DNA of 64,000 bases from an uncultured Bacteroidales bacterium (GTDB lineage Bacteria; Bacteroidota; Bacteroidia; Bacteroidales; Paludibacteraceae). Shown piece by piece: positions 33,150-41,760 of this stretch (position 1 is the stretch's first letter; every line of letters begins with the position of its first letter). The DNA is taken from positions 1 to 64,000 of the forward strand of contig CALGHE010000021.1 of the NCBI GenBank assembly GCA_937915765.1. The letters run 5' to 3'. Made by a program: the position numbers and the translations under genes. The notes under the pieces were generated by a model. The model searched no databases and was not told the origin of the DNA. It saw only the letters and a program-made list of their open reading frames with translations.

Positions 33150-34712
33150 ATGGAGCAGACGTTAAAAAACTTGCCAATCGGCATTCAGGATTTTGAGAGC
33201 CTTATAAATGATGGCTATTTGTATGTGGACAAAACGGCTTTGATGCATAGTCTTGCCTCCACTGGTCGTTACTATTTCCTATCTCGTCCCCGTCGGTTCG
33301 GCAAAAGTTTGCTTATCAGTACTTTGAAAGCCTATTTTCTTGGTAAGAAGGAGTTGTTCAAAGGTTTGGCTGTTGAGCAGTTGGAGCAGAAATGGACGGT
33401 GCATCCGGTGCTGCACTTGGATTTTAATGCGTGTCTTTACAACGACAGAAGTGCGTTAGAAAAACACCTCTCTTATTATTTGTCGAAATGGGAAGACCAG
33501 TATGGAAGATGTGAAGATGAGACGTCCATTAATTCAAGGTTTCAAGGTGTTATCAAACGAGCATACGAGAAGAGCGGTCAGCGAGTGGTGTTACTTGTAG
33601 ATGAGGTTGACAAGCCGATGCTTGAGACGATTGGCAATGAAACATTGCAAAGAGAGTATCTTGATATTTTAATGGGCTTCTTTAGCCCTTTAAAAAGCAT
33701 GGATGGCTACTTCAAATTTGCTCTTTTAGTTGGTATAACCGGATTTAGACCGGAAACGGTTTTTGGCGATTTAAACAATCTGACAGACATTTCTATTGAC
33801 AGACGATATAATGATATTTGCGGCTTTTTGGATGATGATCTGAAAGGAGTGCTTGCCCCATACATACACAGGTTAGCTGATAAACAAAAATATACGATTG
33901 AAGATGCGTACAGTAAAATAGACAAACTTTATAATGGCTACCATTTCTCGGAAAACACTCAAGGTGTTTATAACCCATGGAGTTTACTCAATTCATTTAG
34001 CAAGAATGATTTCGATAGTTATTGGTTTCAGTCAGGCTCTCCAAATTATCTTGTAAAATTGCTAAAAAGGGATGATTGTAACTTAGAAACAACTATTGGA
34101 GCTGTGATAGACCCATATACGCTGAAAGGGAATTCTTGGTTGACTTCAGCTTGTTCAGTTTCGGTGCTGTACAAATGTGGGTATTTGACAATCAAGGAAT
34201 ACAAGTCTCGTATGAAGTTGTACAAGTTGGATTTCCCTAATGAGGAGGTTAAACGCGGATTTCTGTACTATCTGATACCGCATTACACATCAGCTCGACC
34301 AAGTGCTGCCGCTTTTGAAATAAAGAGTTTTGTAGAGGAGGTGAGGTCGGGAGACGCGGAAGGTTTCATGAACCGTTTGGAATCATTCTTTTCCAACACT
34401 CCGTATGACTTCATTAAAGATACCGAAAATCACTATCAGAATGTGCTTTTCATCTTGTGCAACCTTTGTGGTTTCTATACCAAGGCAGAGTTTCATACTT
34501 CCAACGGCAGAGTAGATATGACCATAGAGACGGCTGATTATGTCTATATTTTCGAGTTTAAATATAATGACACAGCAGAAAAGGCGATGGAGCAAATCAA
34601 GGAGAACTATGTTCAGCCATTTATGGCAAGCGGCAAGAAGATTGTTTTGATTGGTGCGAATTTCAGTGGCGAGACGAGGAATATTGACAAGTATTTGATT
34701 GAAGACCTGTAA
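33150..34712 (+). CDS. AAA-ATPase-like / PD-(D/E)XK family protein
   Basis: The 520-aa protein begins with LPIGIQDFESLINDGYLYVD, KTAL and FLSRPRRFGKSLLISTLKAY. This is the AAA-ATPase-like domain with a degenerate Walker A (RRFGKSLL) and a Walker B-like VVLLVDEVDKPML. Near the C-terminus FHTSNGRVDMTIETADYVYI and FEFKYN supply the D...E-x-K pattern of the PD-(D/E)XK nuclease-like (DUF1703) domain. The family is very abundant in Bacteroidales and often multicopy; its function is not established. It has its own promoter, and an upstream terminator isolates it from operon 1. Confidence 0.88.
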   Translation: MEQTLKNLPIGIQDFESLINDGYLYVDKTALMHSLASTGRYYFLSRPRRFGKSLLISTLKAYFLGKKELFKGLAVEQLEQKWTVHPVLHLDFNACLYNDRSALEKHLSYYLSKWEDQYGRCEDETSINSRFQGVIKRAYEKSGQRVVLLVDEVDKPMLETIGNETLQREYLDILMGFFSPLKSMDGYFKFALLVGITGFRPETVFGDLNNLTDISIDRRYNDICGFLDDDLKGVLAPYIHRLADKQKYTIEDAYSKIDKLYNGYHFSENTQGVYNPWSLLNSFSKNDFDSYWFQSGSPNYLVKLLKRDDCNLETTIGAVIDPYTLKGNSWLTSACSVSVLYKCGYLTIKEYKSRMKLYKLDFPNEEVKRGFLYYLIPHYTSARPSAAAFEIKSFVEEVRSGDAEGFMNRLESFFSNTPYDFIKDTENHYQNVLFILCNLCGFYTKAEFHTSNGRVDMTIETADYVYIFEFKYNDTAEKAMEQIKENYVQPFMASGKKIVLIGANFSGETRNIDKYLIEDL

Positions 34713-34803
34713 GAATAGGTGTCAACCAAGTGTAAAAAGAATAGGGCGAGTTTTTAATCTTGCTACATTCAATATAACAATTGTAAGGAATAAAAAAGAC
34801 AAT

Positions 34804-35931
34804 ATGTGTAAATACGATTATTTAATTGTTGGCTCCGGATTGTTTGGAGCAACGTTTGCCTATATGGCGAAGAGGGAGGGAAAGTCTTGTTTGGTTATTG
34901 ATAAGCGTCCGCATTTGGGTGGAAATGTTTATTGTGAGAATATTGAAGGGATCAATGTGCATAAATACGGTGCGCATATTTTTCATACTTCCAACAAGAA
35001 AGTGTGGGATTTTGTAAACTCGATTGTGGAGTTTAATAGGTACACTAATTCTCCGGTGGCAAATTATAAGGGAAAACTTTATAATCTGCCATTTAATATG
35101 AACACTTTTTATCAGATGTGGGGAGTGACAACTCCGGAAGAGGCAAAGGCGAAGATAGAAGAGCAAAAGGCAGAAGCAGTTGCTAAAATGGCAGCGGAAG
35201 GCGTTTCTGAACCTCGAAATCTGGAAGAGCAAGCTCAGTTGTTGATAGGTAAGGACATTTACGAAGCTTTGATTCGTGATTATACAGAAAAGCAATGGGG
35301 CAGAAAATGTACGGATTTGCCTCCATTTATAATAAAACGTCTGCCGGTCCGTTTCGTGTTTGATAATAACTATTTCAATGATTCTTACCAAGGAATTCCA
35401 ATGGGAGGGTATAATAAGTTGATTGAAGGTTTGTTAGCTGGTATTGAAACTAAAATAGGGGTTGACTTTTTTGAGGATAGAGTTTATTGGAGCGGTTTGG
35501 CTGATAAGGTTGTGTTCACTGGCAAAATAGATGAATTTTACGATTATCGGTTTGGGAAATTGGAGTATCGTACCGTCCGATTTGAGGAGGAAATTCATGA
35601 TTGTCCAAATTTGCAAGGAAATGCGGTTGTGAACTATACAGAGAAATCTGTGCCTTATACTCGCAGCATAGAGCATAAGCATTTTGAAATGTTTGGTCAG
35701 GCTGTGTACGATTGTCCGAAAACTGTTATCTCTAAAGAGTTTTCAACAGAGTGGAAAGAGGGCATGGAACCTTATTATCCGGTTAATGACGATAAAAATA
35801 ATGCCTTATATGCAAAATACAAATCGTTGGCGGATGCAGAAACTAACGTGATTTTTGGAGGTCGTTTGGCTGAGTATAAGTACTATGATATGGCTCCGAT
35901 TGTGGAGAAAGCGCTTTCGTTTTGGGAGTAA
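34804..35931 (+). CDS. glf: UDP-galactopyranose mutase
   Basis: Glf interconverts UDP-galactopyranose and UDP-galactofuranose with reduced FAD. The 375-aa protein has the FAD motif YLIVGSGLFGATFAYMAK, then VIDKRPHLGGNVYCEN, YGAHIFHTSNKKVWDFVN, IRDYTEKQWGRKCTDLPPFI and a C-terminal NVIFGGRLAEYKYYDM, all characteristic. I chose ATG 34804 because the family starts at the FAD strand; the 35-codon upstream extension is not conserved-looking. It supplies galactofuranose, probably for the flanking polysaccharides. Confidence 0.96.
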   Translation: MCKYDYLIVGSGLFGATFAYMAKREGKSCLVIDKRPHLGGNVYCENIEGINVHKYGAHIFHTSNKKVWDFVNSIVEFNRYTNSPVANYKGKLYNLPFNMNTFYQMWGVTTPEEAKAKIEEQKAEAVAKMAAEGVSEPRNLEEQAQLLIGKDIYEALIRDYTEKQWGRKCTDLPPFIIKRLPVRFVFDNNYFNDSYQGIPMGGYNKLIEGLLAGIETKIGVDFFEDRVYWSGLADKVVFTGKIDEFYDYRFGKLEYRTVRFEEEIHDCPNLQGNAVVNYTEKSVPYTRSIEHKHFEMFGQAVYDCPKTVISKEFSTEWKEGMEPYYPVNDDKNNALYAKYKSLADAETNVIFGGRLAEYKYYDMAPIVEKALSFWE

Positions 35932-35985
35932 ACCTCAAAGATCGAACTTAAAGAGAAGGCGTGAGAAAGCGTCAGATGAGAAAAT

Positions 35986-36021
35986 GGCTGTCTAACAAGT
36001 TTAGGTGGCCTTTCTTTTTTT
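35986..36021 (+). terminator. terminator after glf
   Basis: GGC-TG-TCTAA and TTAGG-T-GGCC can pair around CAAGT, and TTTCTTTTTTTG follows directly. It lies 55 nt after the glf stop. Confidence 0.65.
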
Positions 36022-36248
36022 GTGATAATTTTTGTCTTGAGTATATGAAATCTGTTTTAAACGATTATCTTTGCACAAAAAAAATCGGAGAGAGAATCGC
36101 TTGGAGAATTGTCAAGGCTTTGTTTGTTGTTACTCGGACACTTTTTTTATTACGCAGAAGAGTCTCTTGTGACAGTTTAAGTAAATCCTTGTTTAATCCG
36201 TTTAAGGGGCTGCTTGCCGATTTTAAAGCCTATATTCTTGGCTGAAAT

Positions 36249-36280
36249 ATTGAAAATTTGATGTGTTTTGTATAAGTTTG
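36249..36280 (+). promoter_or_regulatory. probable manA promoter
   Basis: ATTG at 36249-36252, 20 nt, then TAAGTTTG at 36273-36280. The -7 box is a full match and the -33 box has one mismatch. The leader to manA would be about 70 nt. Confidence 0.55.
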
Positions 36281-36356
36281 GCCGAGATGATTTTAATGCG
36301 TTTCGAACCTAATTTATAAAAATTGCATAACTTAAAAAAACAGGGAATTATATATT

Positions 36357-37394
36357 ATGCAAAAAAGTCCGTTTCTTTTTTCGCCGTTGTTGCGGTATAG
36401 AATTTGGGGTGGAAATCGAATCCCGTTGTGGAAGGATTGTGCTGTGGATGTTCCGGTGGGAGAGAGCTGGGAGGTTTGCGGACTAACTGGCGATTCGTCT
36501 GTTATTTCTAATGGCGAATATGCAGGACAGAGTTTAGCTTCTGTAATAGAAAAATATCCGGTAGAGATTTTAGGGCGGTCTGTTGTTGACAGGTATGGGT
36601 GCAAGTTGCCCTTGTTGGCGAAGTTTATAGATGCGAAGGCCGACCTCTCTATTCAGGTGCATCCTAATGACGATATGGCGCTTAGGGAGCATGGGTCTTT
36701 GGGCAAGACGGAGATGTGGTATGTCGTGGACGCAGTTCCTGATGCATGCCTTTACGCAGGGTTCAGGAGAGAAATAACCCCGGAAGAGTATAAGGCCAAA
36801 GTTGCGGATGGCACAATAACGGATGTGCTTGCGAGGCATAATGTCAAAACAGGTGATGTCTTTTACATTCCGGCAGGAAGGGTGCACGCAGTGTGCAGTG
36901 GAGTCTTGATTGCTGAGATTCAGCAGAGTAGCGATATCACTTATCGTATTTTTGATTACAATAGAAAGGATAAGGACGGGAAAGAGCGTGAGTTGCATAC
37001 CGAACTGGCTGCTCAGGCTCTGGACTATCAGGTGGAGAAAGAGTATCGTACAGAGTATAGTCAGAATACCCAAAAGGCTAATCATTGTGTAGACAGTCCG
37101 TTCTTTAGTGTTCGGGTGGTTGAAGCGGAAACCCCGTTTCATCGAAATCTTCTGAAGTATGACTCTTTCGTCATTTCCATGTGTGTGAAAGGTTCGTGTG
37201 AGATAAAGACACGGCAGGGCGGAGAGTCTGTGGTGCTGAAAGAGGGCTTTTCCTGCCTTATACCGGCTTCGGTTGCTGATTATGACATTGTGCCGATAGA
37301 CGGGTCTGTCAGATTGCTGGATGCTTATATTGATAATATGGACCGCAGCCTTTGGGGTATGGCGTCCAGATTTTTGCATCTTTCTTACAAGTGA
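36357..37394 (+). CDS. manA: mannose-6-phosphate isomerase, type I
   Basis: The enzyme interconverts fructose-6-phosphate and mannose-6-phosphate, feeding GDP-mannose and GDP-fucose synthesis. The 345-aa cupin protein shows YRIWGGNRIP at the start. The zinc site residues are in AKADLSIQVHPND, GKTEMWYVVDA and DVFYIPAGRVHAV, and IAEIQQSSDITYRIFDYNR is the active-site block. It is the short bacterial form common in Bacteroidales. It stands alone between two terminators, directly before operon 2, whose GT gene at 47459 resembles fucosyltransferases. Confidence 0.93.
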   Translation: MQKSPFLFSPLLRYRIWGGNRIPLWKDCAVDVPVGESWEVCGLTGDSSVISNGEYAGQSLASVIEKYPVEILGRSVVDRYGCKLPLLAKFIDAKADLSIQVHPNDDMALREHGSLGKTEMWYVVDAVPDACLYAGFRREITPEEYKAKVADGTITDVLARHNVKTGDVFYIPAGRVHAVCSGVLIAEIQQSSDITYRIFDYNRKDKDGKERELHTELAAQALDYQVEKEYRTEYSQNTQKANHCVDSPFFSVRVVEAETPFHRNLLKYDSFVISMCVKGSCEIKTRQGGESVVLKEGFSCLIPASVADYDIVPIDGSVRLLDAYIDNMDRSLWGMASRFLHLSYK

Positions 37395-37433
37395 TAATGC
37401 TTTTTTGTGGTTCTTGCGTGTGAAAAAATAGGA

Positions 37434-37467
37434 GTCCGGATTTGACTAGTTCTAATCCGGATTTTTG
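37434..37467 (+). terminator. terminator after manA
   Basis: TCCGGATT (37435-37442) and AATCCGGA (37454-37461) form a perfect 8-bp stem followed by TTTTTGTTTTG. Confidence 0.85.
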
Positions 37468-37566
37468 TTTTGTTTCAAAAAAAATTGACATAGATTAATA
37501 AAATGTTGTGAAAATGAAAAAAAATGATTAGTTTACATGCACTTTTGTGAAAATTGGTGTTTGTTT

Positions 37567-37597
37567 TTTGTCAAAATGCAACTTTTTTGTACTTTTG
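37567..37597 (+). promoter_or_regulatory. promoter of polysaccharide operon 2
   Basis: TTTG at 37567-37570, exactly 19 nt, then TACTTTTG at 37590-37597 is a full consensus match. Transcription should start near 37604, giving a 211-nt leader before the wza-like gene. A similar CACTTTTGTGA string occurs 48 nt upstream (37540-37550), perhaps a duplicated -7 region or operator. Confidence 0.85.
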
Positions 37598-37615
37598 TGA
37601 GTGAAAAAGATTCTC

Positions 37616-37661
37616 GGGCTGTTAGTTTCTTGTAACTATCAGCGGCGAAGCGTTGGGAAAG
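37616..37661 (+). ncRNA. conserved two-hairpin leader element, copy B (operon 2)
   Basis: Hairpin 1 pairs CTGTTAGTT with AACTATCAG around TCTTGT, with one T-T mismatch. Hairpin 2 is CGGCG-AAG-CGTTG, followed by GGGAAA. It aligns along its length with the operon 1 element at 6782. Where the two differ in stems, both sides change together (GC/GC to TT/AA in stem 1; C-G to G-T in stem 2). It begins about 12 nt after the predicted transcription start. A further stem, GGATG/CATCC, lies at 37762-37780. Confidence 0.7.
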
Positions 37662-37814
37662 GTCTTGTTTTGGAGGTGTGTGTTCTGTTGCTTAATTGGT
37701 TTTGTTTTGGGTTTTGTTAAGTCTGAAATCCCCTTTAAATACAGTCTGTTCTCAAGTTATAGGATGGGAGTGATGCATCCGGTTGTAACGTAATCAATAA
37801 TATAACAAAGATAT

Positions 37815-38612
37815 ATGAAGGTCAAGTGTTGGATTCTTTTGATGTTGTCCGTTGTGCTTTTCGGAAGCTGTTCTTCAACGAAAAAAGTTGTTTATCTTCA
37901 GGGAATTGAAGATATGCCGTCAGATTCGATGCCGGTGATGTATTATGACGCTCGTGTCAAACCTAAAGATTTGCTGATTATTACGGTAAATAGTTTTAAT
38001 CCGGAAATTTCTAAGCCGTTCAACTTAGCGACGTCTGTAGGCGATGCTGGGTCTGACGACGGTTCGCTCAAGAATTATCTTGTGGATAGCGATGGCTTTA
38101 TAGATTTTCCGGTGCTAGGCAAGATAGAGGTTGCGGGAATGACGAAGGGGGAGATAGAAAACCAGTTGAAAGAGAGGCTGAGCATTTATTTGAAAGAGCC
38201 ACCTTTGGTTATGGTGCGTATGGTTAACTATAAGTTCACAGTGTTGGGCGAAGTTGGAAGTCCGGGTGTTTATGTGGCTTCTAATGAAAGGGTTAACATA
38301 TTTGAGGCGATAGCTCAGGCTGGAGATATGACGATTCAGGGCCGGCGTGACAATGTGAAGCTTATACGTGAGCATGTGAATGGTAAAAAAGAGGTTGCTG
38401 TGCTGGATTTCAGAGATCCGAATATAATCAATTCTCCATACTACTATTTGCAGCAGAACGACATGATCTATGTAGAGCCTAATAGGCAAAGGGCTGGCGA
38501 CCGTGTCAATGGAGGAGCTTTTTCTAAATTTACAAGCGTGTTTTCTTTTATTTTGTCATTGGCTACGCTCGGCTTGACGGTGGGACTGACAATATATAAC
38601 GGAGGCGAGTAA
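37815..38612 (+). CDS. Wza-like polysaccharide export lipoprotein
   Basis: The 265-aa protein is the outer-membrane/periplasmic export channel component. The signal peptide ends in a lipobox (VVLFGSCSS, Cys at about residue 19). The Poly_export domain has DARVKPKDLLIITVNSFNPE, followed by DSDGFIDFPVLGKIEVAGMT. An SLBB domain follows with FTVLGEVGSPGVYVASNERV. A C-terminal membrane helix (FSFILSLATLGLTVGLTIYN) replaces the amphipathic barrel helix of E. coli Wza, as is usual in Bacteroidota. It is the first gene of operon 2 and pairs with the Wzc-like kinase 22 bp downstream. Confidence 0.92.
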   Translation: MKVKCWILLMLSVVLFGSCSSTKKVVYLQGIEDMPSDSMPVMYYDARVKPKDLLIITVNSFNPEISKPFNLATSVGDAGSDDGSLKNYLVDSDGFIDFPVLGKIEVAGMTKGEIENQLKERLSIYLKEPPLVMVRMVNYKFTVLGEVGSPGVYVASNERVNIFEAIAQAGDMTIQGRRDNVKLIREHVNGKKEVAVLDFRDPNIINSPYYYLQQNDMIYVEPNRQRAGDRVNGGAFSKFTSVFSFILSLATLGLTVGLTIYNGGE

Positions 38613-38634
38613 TTGTTTTATAAAAAAATATTTT

Positions 38635-40905
38635 ATGGCAGGTAGAAATAGAGTGAACGAAGAGTTGAAAGTTCAGACTGAAGCAGGTAAAACCGATATA
38701 AAAACTGTTGTTTTTCAGTATCTTAAATATTGGTATTTGATTCTGATGTCGGTTGCTGTGGCTCTTTGGATAGGAAAGGTTTACCATGACAGCAAAATAC
38801 CTTTGTATTCTGCATCGGCCCAAATATTGATTAACGATGACTCGAAAGGGGCAAATAATGAGCTTGCTATTTTTGAGGGTATCGCGATTGAAAAGCAGAG
38901 CACTATGGAGACTGAGATTTTGGAGATGAAGTCGGTCACTTTCATAGAGAAAATCATTACAGAGCTTAAGCTTTATGTGAATTATATAGGTTATGGAAGA
39001 TTGTCTAAAAAGACAGACCTCTATGAAGATTCTCCTATAGTTGCAGATGTCTCTGGCTTGTCTTTGTCAGATTTGGACTTTGTTGGAGTCTGGCTTCATT
39101 TTGAAAAAAACGGAACGGTAAGAGTGTCTGAAAACGGAGAGTTGACAGATGCGTCTCCGGTCGTGAAGGAATTTCCATATTCTGTGACAACCAATTACGG
39201 CGAGGTTGTTCTGCATAAAAAGTTTGATGTTGATGCCGCAAAATACAATAAGATCTTTGTAGGCATCTCGAATCCGTCGGCAGTGGCGAGGGAGTATATA
39301 TCAAGTTTGTCTTTGAGGGCGGCTGGGAAGGGTGCTCCGGTTTTGTCTATGTCGGTCGTCTCAACGAACAGGTCTAAAGGAGTCGATTTTTTGAAGGCTT
39401 TGATTGAAAAGTATAATAAAGCGTCTGAAAATGAGAAGGATATGATTTCTCAGACAACATCAAAGTTCATTGACGACCGTATCAGGTTGTTGTCAGAAGA
39501 GTTAGGTACGACAGAACGTAAGATAGAGGGGTTCAAAAAGAACCAAGGTTTGATAGAGGTGGCTTCAAATGCGCAGCTTGTGTTACAGGAAAATACTGAG
39601 TACGAGAGGAAAAAGTTGGAAAACGAAACTCAGATCAAGCTGATTGAGTATTTGAAGTCTTACATTGATAATCCGAAGAATAAGTTGTCTGTTATGCCTT
39701 CCAACATAGGTATTGAAGATGAAAGCTTGGTCTCGCAGGTTAACCGTTACAATGAATTGTTGCTTGAACTGGACAGATTGCTGAATTCGACTTCGGAAAA
39801 CAATCCGGTAGTGGTGAATAAAAAGAATCAGCTGATATCGCTTTTGGGGAACATAAGGATTCTGGTGGACAACATATTGCAAGGGTTAAGAATTTCGCAG
39901 AGAGATTTGGATGCTCAGTCTAACAAGTACAAAAAGCAGATGAGCAACGTTCCTACGCAAGAACGTCGTTATTTGGAGATTGACAGGCAGCGTCAGATTC
40001 AGGCCTCTTTGTTTTTGATGTTGTTGCAGAAAAGAGAGGAGAATGCGTTGGCGATGGCGGCAACAGTCAGCAAGGCGAAAATTGTGTCTGAACCAAGCGC
40101 ATCGTTTGCGCCGATAGCGCCGGACGAGAAGAACATTTATATGATTTCAGGAATGCTGGGCTTGGCAGTACCTGTAGGTGTGATATTTTTGATCACATTT
40201 CTCAGCCCGTTGCTTGCATCTGCGATGGAGGTGAAGAATTACACTCAAATTCCGGTGGTTTCAAATTTGCCTATTTGCAAGAATGCAGGAGATGTGTTTG
40301 GCGGAGAGTCGGAAGATTGCGCTGAGGCGTTCAGGATGTTGAGAACAAAAATCCTTTATAACGAGGAGTTTGAAAACACGAAAGTCTTTTTGTTTACATC
40401 TATGAAAGACGGGGTCGGAAAAACTTTCGTGTCAAAGAATCTGGCTTCGTCGTTCGTGATGTTGGGCAAAAAGGTCTTGTTGATAGACGCAGATTTGCGC
40501 AGACAGAGTTTGAGCGAATTTGTGGAGGGCGGACGTGGTCTGACTAACTATTTGACAGGGGAGGAAACTGACGTGGAGAGCCTTATAATAAAAGTATCCG
40601 ACACCAACGGACTAAGTCTGTTGCCTGCCGGTCGTTTCAAGGCAAATCCGTCAGAGCTGCTCACAAGCGAGAGATTGGACGAGGCTATTTCTAAGTTGCG
40701 TGACGAGTATGATTATATATTCATAGACGCGACGGATTTGTCAAAATATACGGACACACTGATACTGAATCACGTTTCAGACGCAGTAATCGCAGTGGCA
40801 AGAATAAAAGTCTCAGACAAAACAAAATTTAACAAATACGACGAATTATACAGAAACAACCAGCTGAACAACGTGATGCTGGTGGTGAATGGGGTAAAAA
40901 ATTAA
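38635..40905 (+). CDS. Wzc-like chain-length regulator / BY-kinase
   Basis: The 756-aa inner-membrane protein combines a Wzz domain with two membrane segments (near residues 34-50 and 500-525), a long periplasmic coiled coil, a GNVR-like block (NVPTQERRYLEIDRQRQIQ) and a cytoplasmic BY-kinase domain. Walker A is MKDGVGKTFVSKNLA with K596, and Walker A' is VLLIDADLRR. Two points are odd: Walker B reads IFIDATDLSKYTD instead of the usual DTPP, and the C-terminus (NKYDELYRNNQ) has only two tyrosines instead of a tyrosine cluster. It controls polymer length and export with Wza, but tyrosine autophosphorylation may be reduced. Confidence 0.92.
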   Translation: MAGRNRVNEELKVQTEAGKTDIKTVVFQYLKYWYLILMSVAVALWIGKVYHDSKIPLYSASAQILINDDSKGANNELAIFEGIAIEKQSTMETEILEMKSVTFIEKIITELKLYVNYIGYGRLSKKTDLYEDSPIVADVSGLSLSDLDFVGVWLHFEKNGTVRVSENGELTDASPVVKEFPYSVTTNYGEVVLHKKFDVDAAKYNKIFVGISNPSAVAREYISSLSLRAAGKGAPVLSMSVVSTNRSKGVDFLKALIEKYNKASENEKDMISQTTSKFIDDRIRLLSEELGTTERKIEGFKKNQGLIEVASNAQLVLQENTEYERKKLENETQIKLIEYLKSYIDNPKNKLSVMPSNIGIEDESLVSQVNRYNELLLELDRLLNSTSENNPVVVNKKNQLISLLGNIRILVDNILQGLRISQRDLDAQSNKYKKQMSNVPTQERRYLEIDRQRQIQASLFLMLLQKREENALAMAATVSKAKIVSEPSASFAPIAPDEKNIYMISGMLGLAVPVGVIFLITFLSPLLASAMEVKNYTQIPVVSNLPICKNAGDVFGGESEDCAEAFRMLRTKILYNEEFENTKVFLFTSMKDGVGKTFVSKNLASSFVMLGKKVLLIDADLRRQSLSEFVEGGRGLTNYLTGEETDVESLIIKVSDTNGLSLLPAGRFKANPSELLTSERLDEAISKLRDEYDYIFIDATDLSKYTDTLILNHVSDAVIAVARIKVSDKTKFNKYDELYRNNQLNNVMLVVNGVKN

Positions 40906-40917
40906 AAAAAAATATAT

Positions 40918-41760
40918 ATGAAAGGGGATTGGACTAAAGTTATAAAACCTAAAAAGAGGCTTTGGGATGTTGATTTAAAGAGTGTTTGGAATTATCGAGA
41001 TTTATTGATGATGTATGTAAAAAGAGATGTAGTAGTAGTTTATAAACAGACAATATTGGGGCCGTTGTGGTTTTTGATACAGCCTGTTTTTACAACTATT
41101 ATGTATATGTTTGTTTTTGGAGGATTGGCAGGTATATCAACAGATGGAATCCCTCATGCAGTTTTTTATCTTGCGGGGATTCTGTTGTGGAATTACTTTA
41201 CTGCATGTTTTGATGCTTCTTCAAATGTGTTTTTGAATAATCAGAATGTTTTTGGAAAGGTTTATTTTCCTCGGTTAGTAGTGCCTCTGTCTGGGCTTAT
41301 ATCTAATTTGTTGAAACTCTTGATACAGTTGTTACTCTTTGTTGTTGTATATTTGTATTATGTCTGCAATGGTGCAGATTTGAATGTGACGCCAGTGGTA
41401 TTGCTGTTTCCCTACTTGGTGCTTTTGATAGCAATATTTTCTATGTCGTGGGGATTGTTAGTTTCGTCCTGGACAACGAAATATAGGGATTTGAAATTGT
41501 TAGTGCAATTTGGCATACAGCTTTTTATGTATGCAACGCCTGTAGTTTATCCTTTAAGTTCAGCTGAAGGTGATTATAAAACAGTTTTGTTGTTGAACCC
41601 TTTAAGTTCTATATTTGAGTGCTTTAGATTTGGCGTGTCAGGTGTTGGTTGTTTCGAATTTGAAATGTTGATATATCCAACACTGAGTGCGTTGCTTTTT
41701 TTATTCCTTTCAGTTGTCGTTTTTAGCAAAACAGAAAGAAGTTTTATGGATACAATATGA
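40918..41760 (+). CDS. ABC-2 polysaccharide transporter permease (Wzm-like)
   Basis: The 280-aa protein has six hydrophobic segments and the typical start LWDVDLKSVWNYRDLLMMYV, KRDVVVVYKQTILGPLWFLI and QPVFTTIMYMFVFGGLAGI. It moves a completed, lipid-linked polysaccharide across the inner membrane together with the ATPase encoded next, with which it overlaps by 4 nt (ATGA). It is visibly more AT-rich than the wza/wzc genes before it, marking the likely left edge of the exchanged cassette. Confidence 0.92.
   Translation: MKGDWTKVIKPKKRLWDVDLKSVWNYRDLLMMYVKRDVVVVYKQTILGPLWFLIQPVFTTIMYMFVFGGLAGISTDGIPHAVFYLAGILLWNYFTACFDASSNVFLNNQNVFGKVYFPRLVVPLSGLISNLLKLLIQLLLFVVVYLYYVCNGADLNVTPVVLLFPYLVLLIAIFSMSWGLLVSSWTTKYRDLKLLVQFGIQLFMYATPVVYPLSSAEGDYKTVLLLNPLSSIFECFRFGVSGVGCFEFEMLIYPTLSALLFLFLSVVVFSKTERSFMDTI

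Larger units (their letters stand above)
35932..36356 (+). other. 425-bp gap between glf and manA
   Basis: It contains the glf terminator and the manA promoter. A 94-codon frame at 35961-36245 is present, but its start overlaps the terminator hairpin and its product is low-complexity (Arg/Phe/Leu-rich) without recognisable blocks, so I do not call it. A lone -7-like TATCTTTG occurs at 36066-36073. Confidence 0.55.
37395..37814 (+). other. 420-bp intergenic region with operon 2 leader
   Basis: In order it contains the manA terminator, the consensus promoter, the two-hairpin element, a T/G-rich stretch and a small downstream hairpin at 37762-37780. There is no ORF. The long leader before a polysaccharide operon resembles the arrangement used for transcript-elongation control in other Bacteroidales capsule loci. 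Confidence 0.7.

Noticed and set aside
35961..36245. 94-codon frame between glf and manA
   Set aside because: It overlaps the glf terminator, is low in complexity, and has no promoter or ribosome-binding site suited to its start.
36570..37379. 269-codon frame opposite manA
   Set aside because: Antisense shadow; manA in the other strand has complete zinc-site motifs.
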